Source: Candidatus Hydrogenedentota bacterium (lineage in GTDB: Bacteria > Hydrogenedentota > Hydrogenedentia > Hydrogenedentales > CAITNO01). From it: a DNA stretch of 7,282 bases. Below the pieces are notes generated by a model, which searched no databases, was not told the DNA's origin, and was given only the letters and a program-made list of their open reading frames with translations. The position numbers and the translations under genes are program-made. Positions 7,044-7,282 of the stretch are shown piece by piece. Position 1 is the stretch's first letter. Each line of letters begins with the position of its first letter. The stretch lies in the NCBI GenBank assembly GCA_007124105.1, contig SLFT01000397.1, forward strand, positions 1 through 7,282. Direction: 5' to 3'.

Positions 7044-7049
7044 AGGAGG
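7044..7049 (+). promoter_or_regulatory. Strong Shine-Dalgarno site of the Tat-signal gene
   Basis: AGGAGG, a full match to the anti-Shine-Dalgarno core, ends eight bases before the ATG at 7058. It fixes the start and suggests efficient translation. It is the strongest ribosome site in the window. Confidence 0.85.
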
Positions 7050-7057
7050 ATGAGACC

Positions 7058-7282
7058 ATGAACACACAGCAACCGAAAGACACCGCCACACGCCGGGATT
7101 TTTTGAGAACCACGGGCGCGTTGGGCGCGGGTCTGTACTTGAGCGGCGCAGGCGGCGCAAGAAGAGCCACAGCGCAAACCAGCGCGGTTGAAGCGCTCGC
7201 GATGAACGGCGGCCCGAAAGCGGTTACCCACGCAGCGGGAACTTCGACCAAATGGCCGCTATATGGAGCGGAGGAAATCGAA
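7058..7282 (+). CDS. Tat-exported DegT/DnrJ/EryC1/StrS-like protein (partial)
   Basis: Seventy-five codons are present before the right edge. Residues 11-30 read T-R-R-D-F-L-R-T-T-G-A-L-G-A-G-L-Y-L-S-G. This is a classic twin-arginine signal (RRDFL) with a hydrophobic core, followed by a small-residue and Arg stretch to about 40. After it, L-A-M-N-G-G-P-K-A-V at 47-56 and W-P-L-Y-G-A-E-E at 66-73 match the usual start of DegT/DnrJ/EryC1/StrS aminotransferases, which begin with 'L-A-I-N-G-G-x-P' and then 'W-P-x-x-x-x-E-E'. That family uses PLP to aminate or dehydrate sugars, normally in the cytoplasm; Tat exports folded, cofactor-loaded proteins, which would suit a PLP enzyme. The PLP-binding lysine lies outside the window, so activity cannot be judged. 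Its promoter region is shared with the divergent radical SAM gene. Confidence 0.75.
   Translation, partial: MNTQQPKDTATRRDFLRTTGALGAGLYLSGAGGARRATAQTSAVEALAMNGGPKAVTHAAGTSTKWPLYGAEEIE

Overview
The window has four clearly coding full-length genes, two genes cut by its edges, and one broken gene. The base composition is moderately GC-rich. The gene mix is a Tat-exported aminotransferase-like protein, a secreted GH95-type glycoside hydrolase, a radical SAM protein of the DUF4080 type, a LAB_N membrane protein and ComEC. It suggests a free-living or host-associated bacterium with a diderm-like envelope and an interest in polysaccharides, of the sort common in Hydrogenedentota, Lentisphaerota or Planctomycetota. 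This lineage guess rests on gene style only and is low confidence. No rRNA, tRNA, CRISPR array, transposase or integrase was seen.

Layout from left to right. Positions 1-247 (minus) hold the first 82 codons of a secreted glycoside hydrolase with the GH95 N-terminal signature. A plausible sigma70-type promoter lies at 346-374, in the gap before comEC. Positions 394-2832 (minus) encode a complete ComEC/Rec2 DNA-uptake channel with an intact metallo-beta-lactamase domain. The gap 2833-3009 holds no convincing signal. Positions 3010-3508 (plus) are a gene remnant: a membrane anchor and a beta-sandwich-like N-terminus run into the last block of an SGNH/GDSL hydrolase in another frame. Positions 3673-4347 (plus) encode a small membrane protein made of two LAB_N repeats. 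Positions 4489-5376 (plus) encode an exported glycerophosphodiester phosphodiesterase with an inverted repeat upstream. It converges, with a 24-base gap, on a DUF4080-type radical SAM gene at 5401-6855 (minus). That gene is divergent from a gene starting at 7058 (plus) and running off the right edge, whose product has a twin-arginine signal followed by a DegT/DnrJ/EryC1/StrS-like start.

The genes do not form one pathway. The gaps between same-strand neighbours are 138-164 bases and strands alternate, so most genes are probably transcribed singly. A loose theme is the cell envelope: an exported hydrolase, a phosphodiesterase, the LAB_N protein and the SGNH remnant. No convincing new multi-gene system is visible. 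The best leads are the broken SGNH gene, the tandem LAB_N protein, the Tat-exported PLP-type enzyme, and a B12-like radical SAM protein without the usual cobalamin-binding histidine motif.
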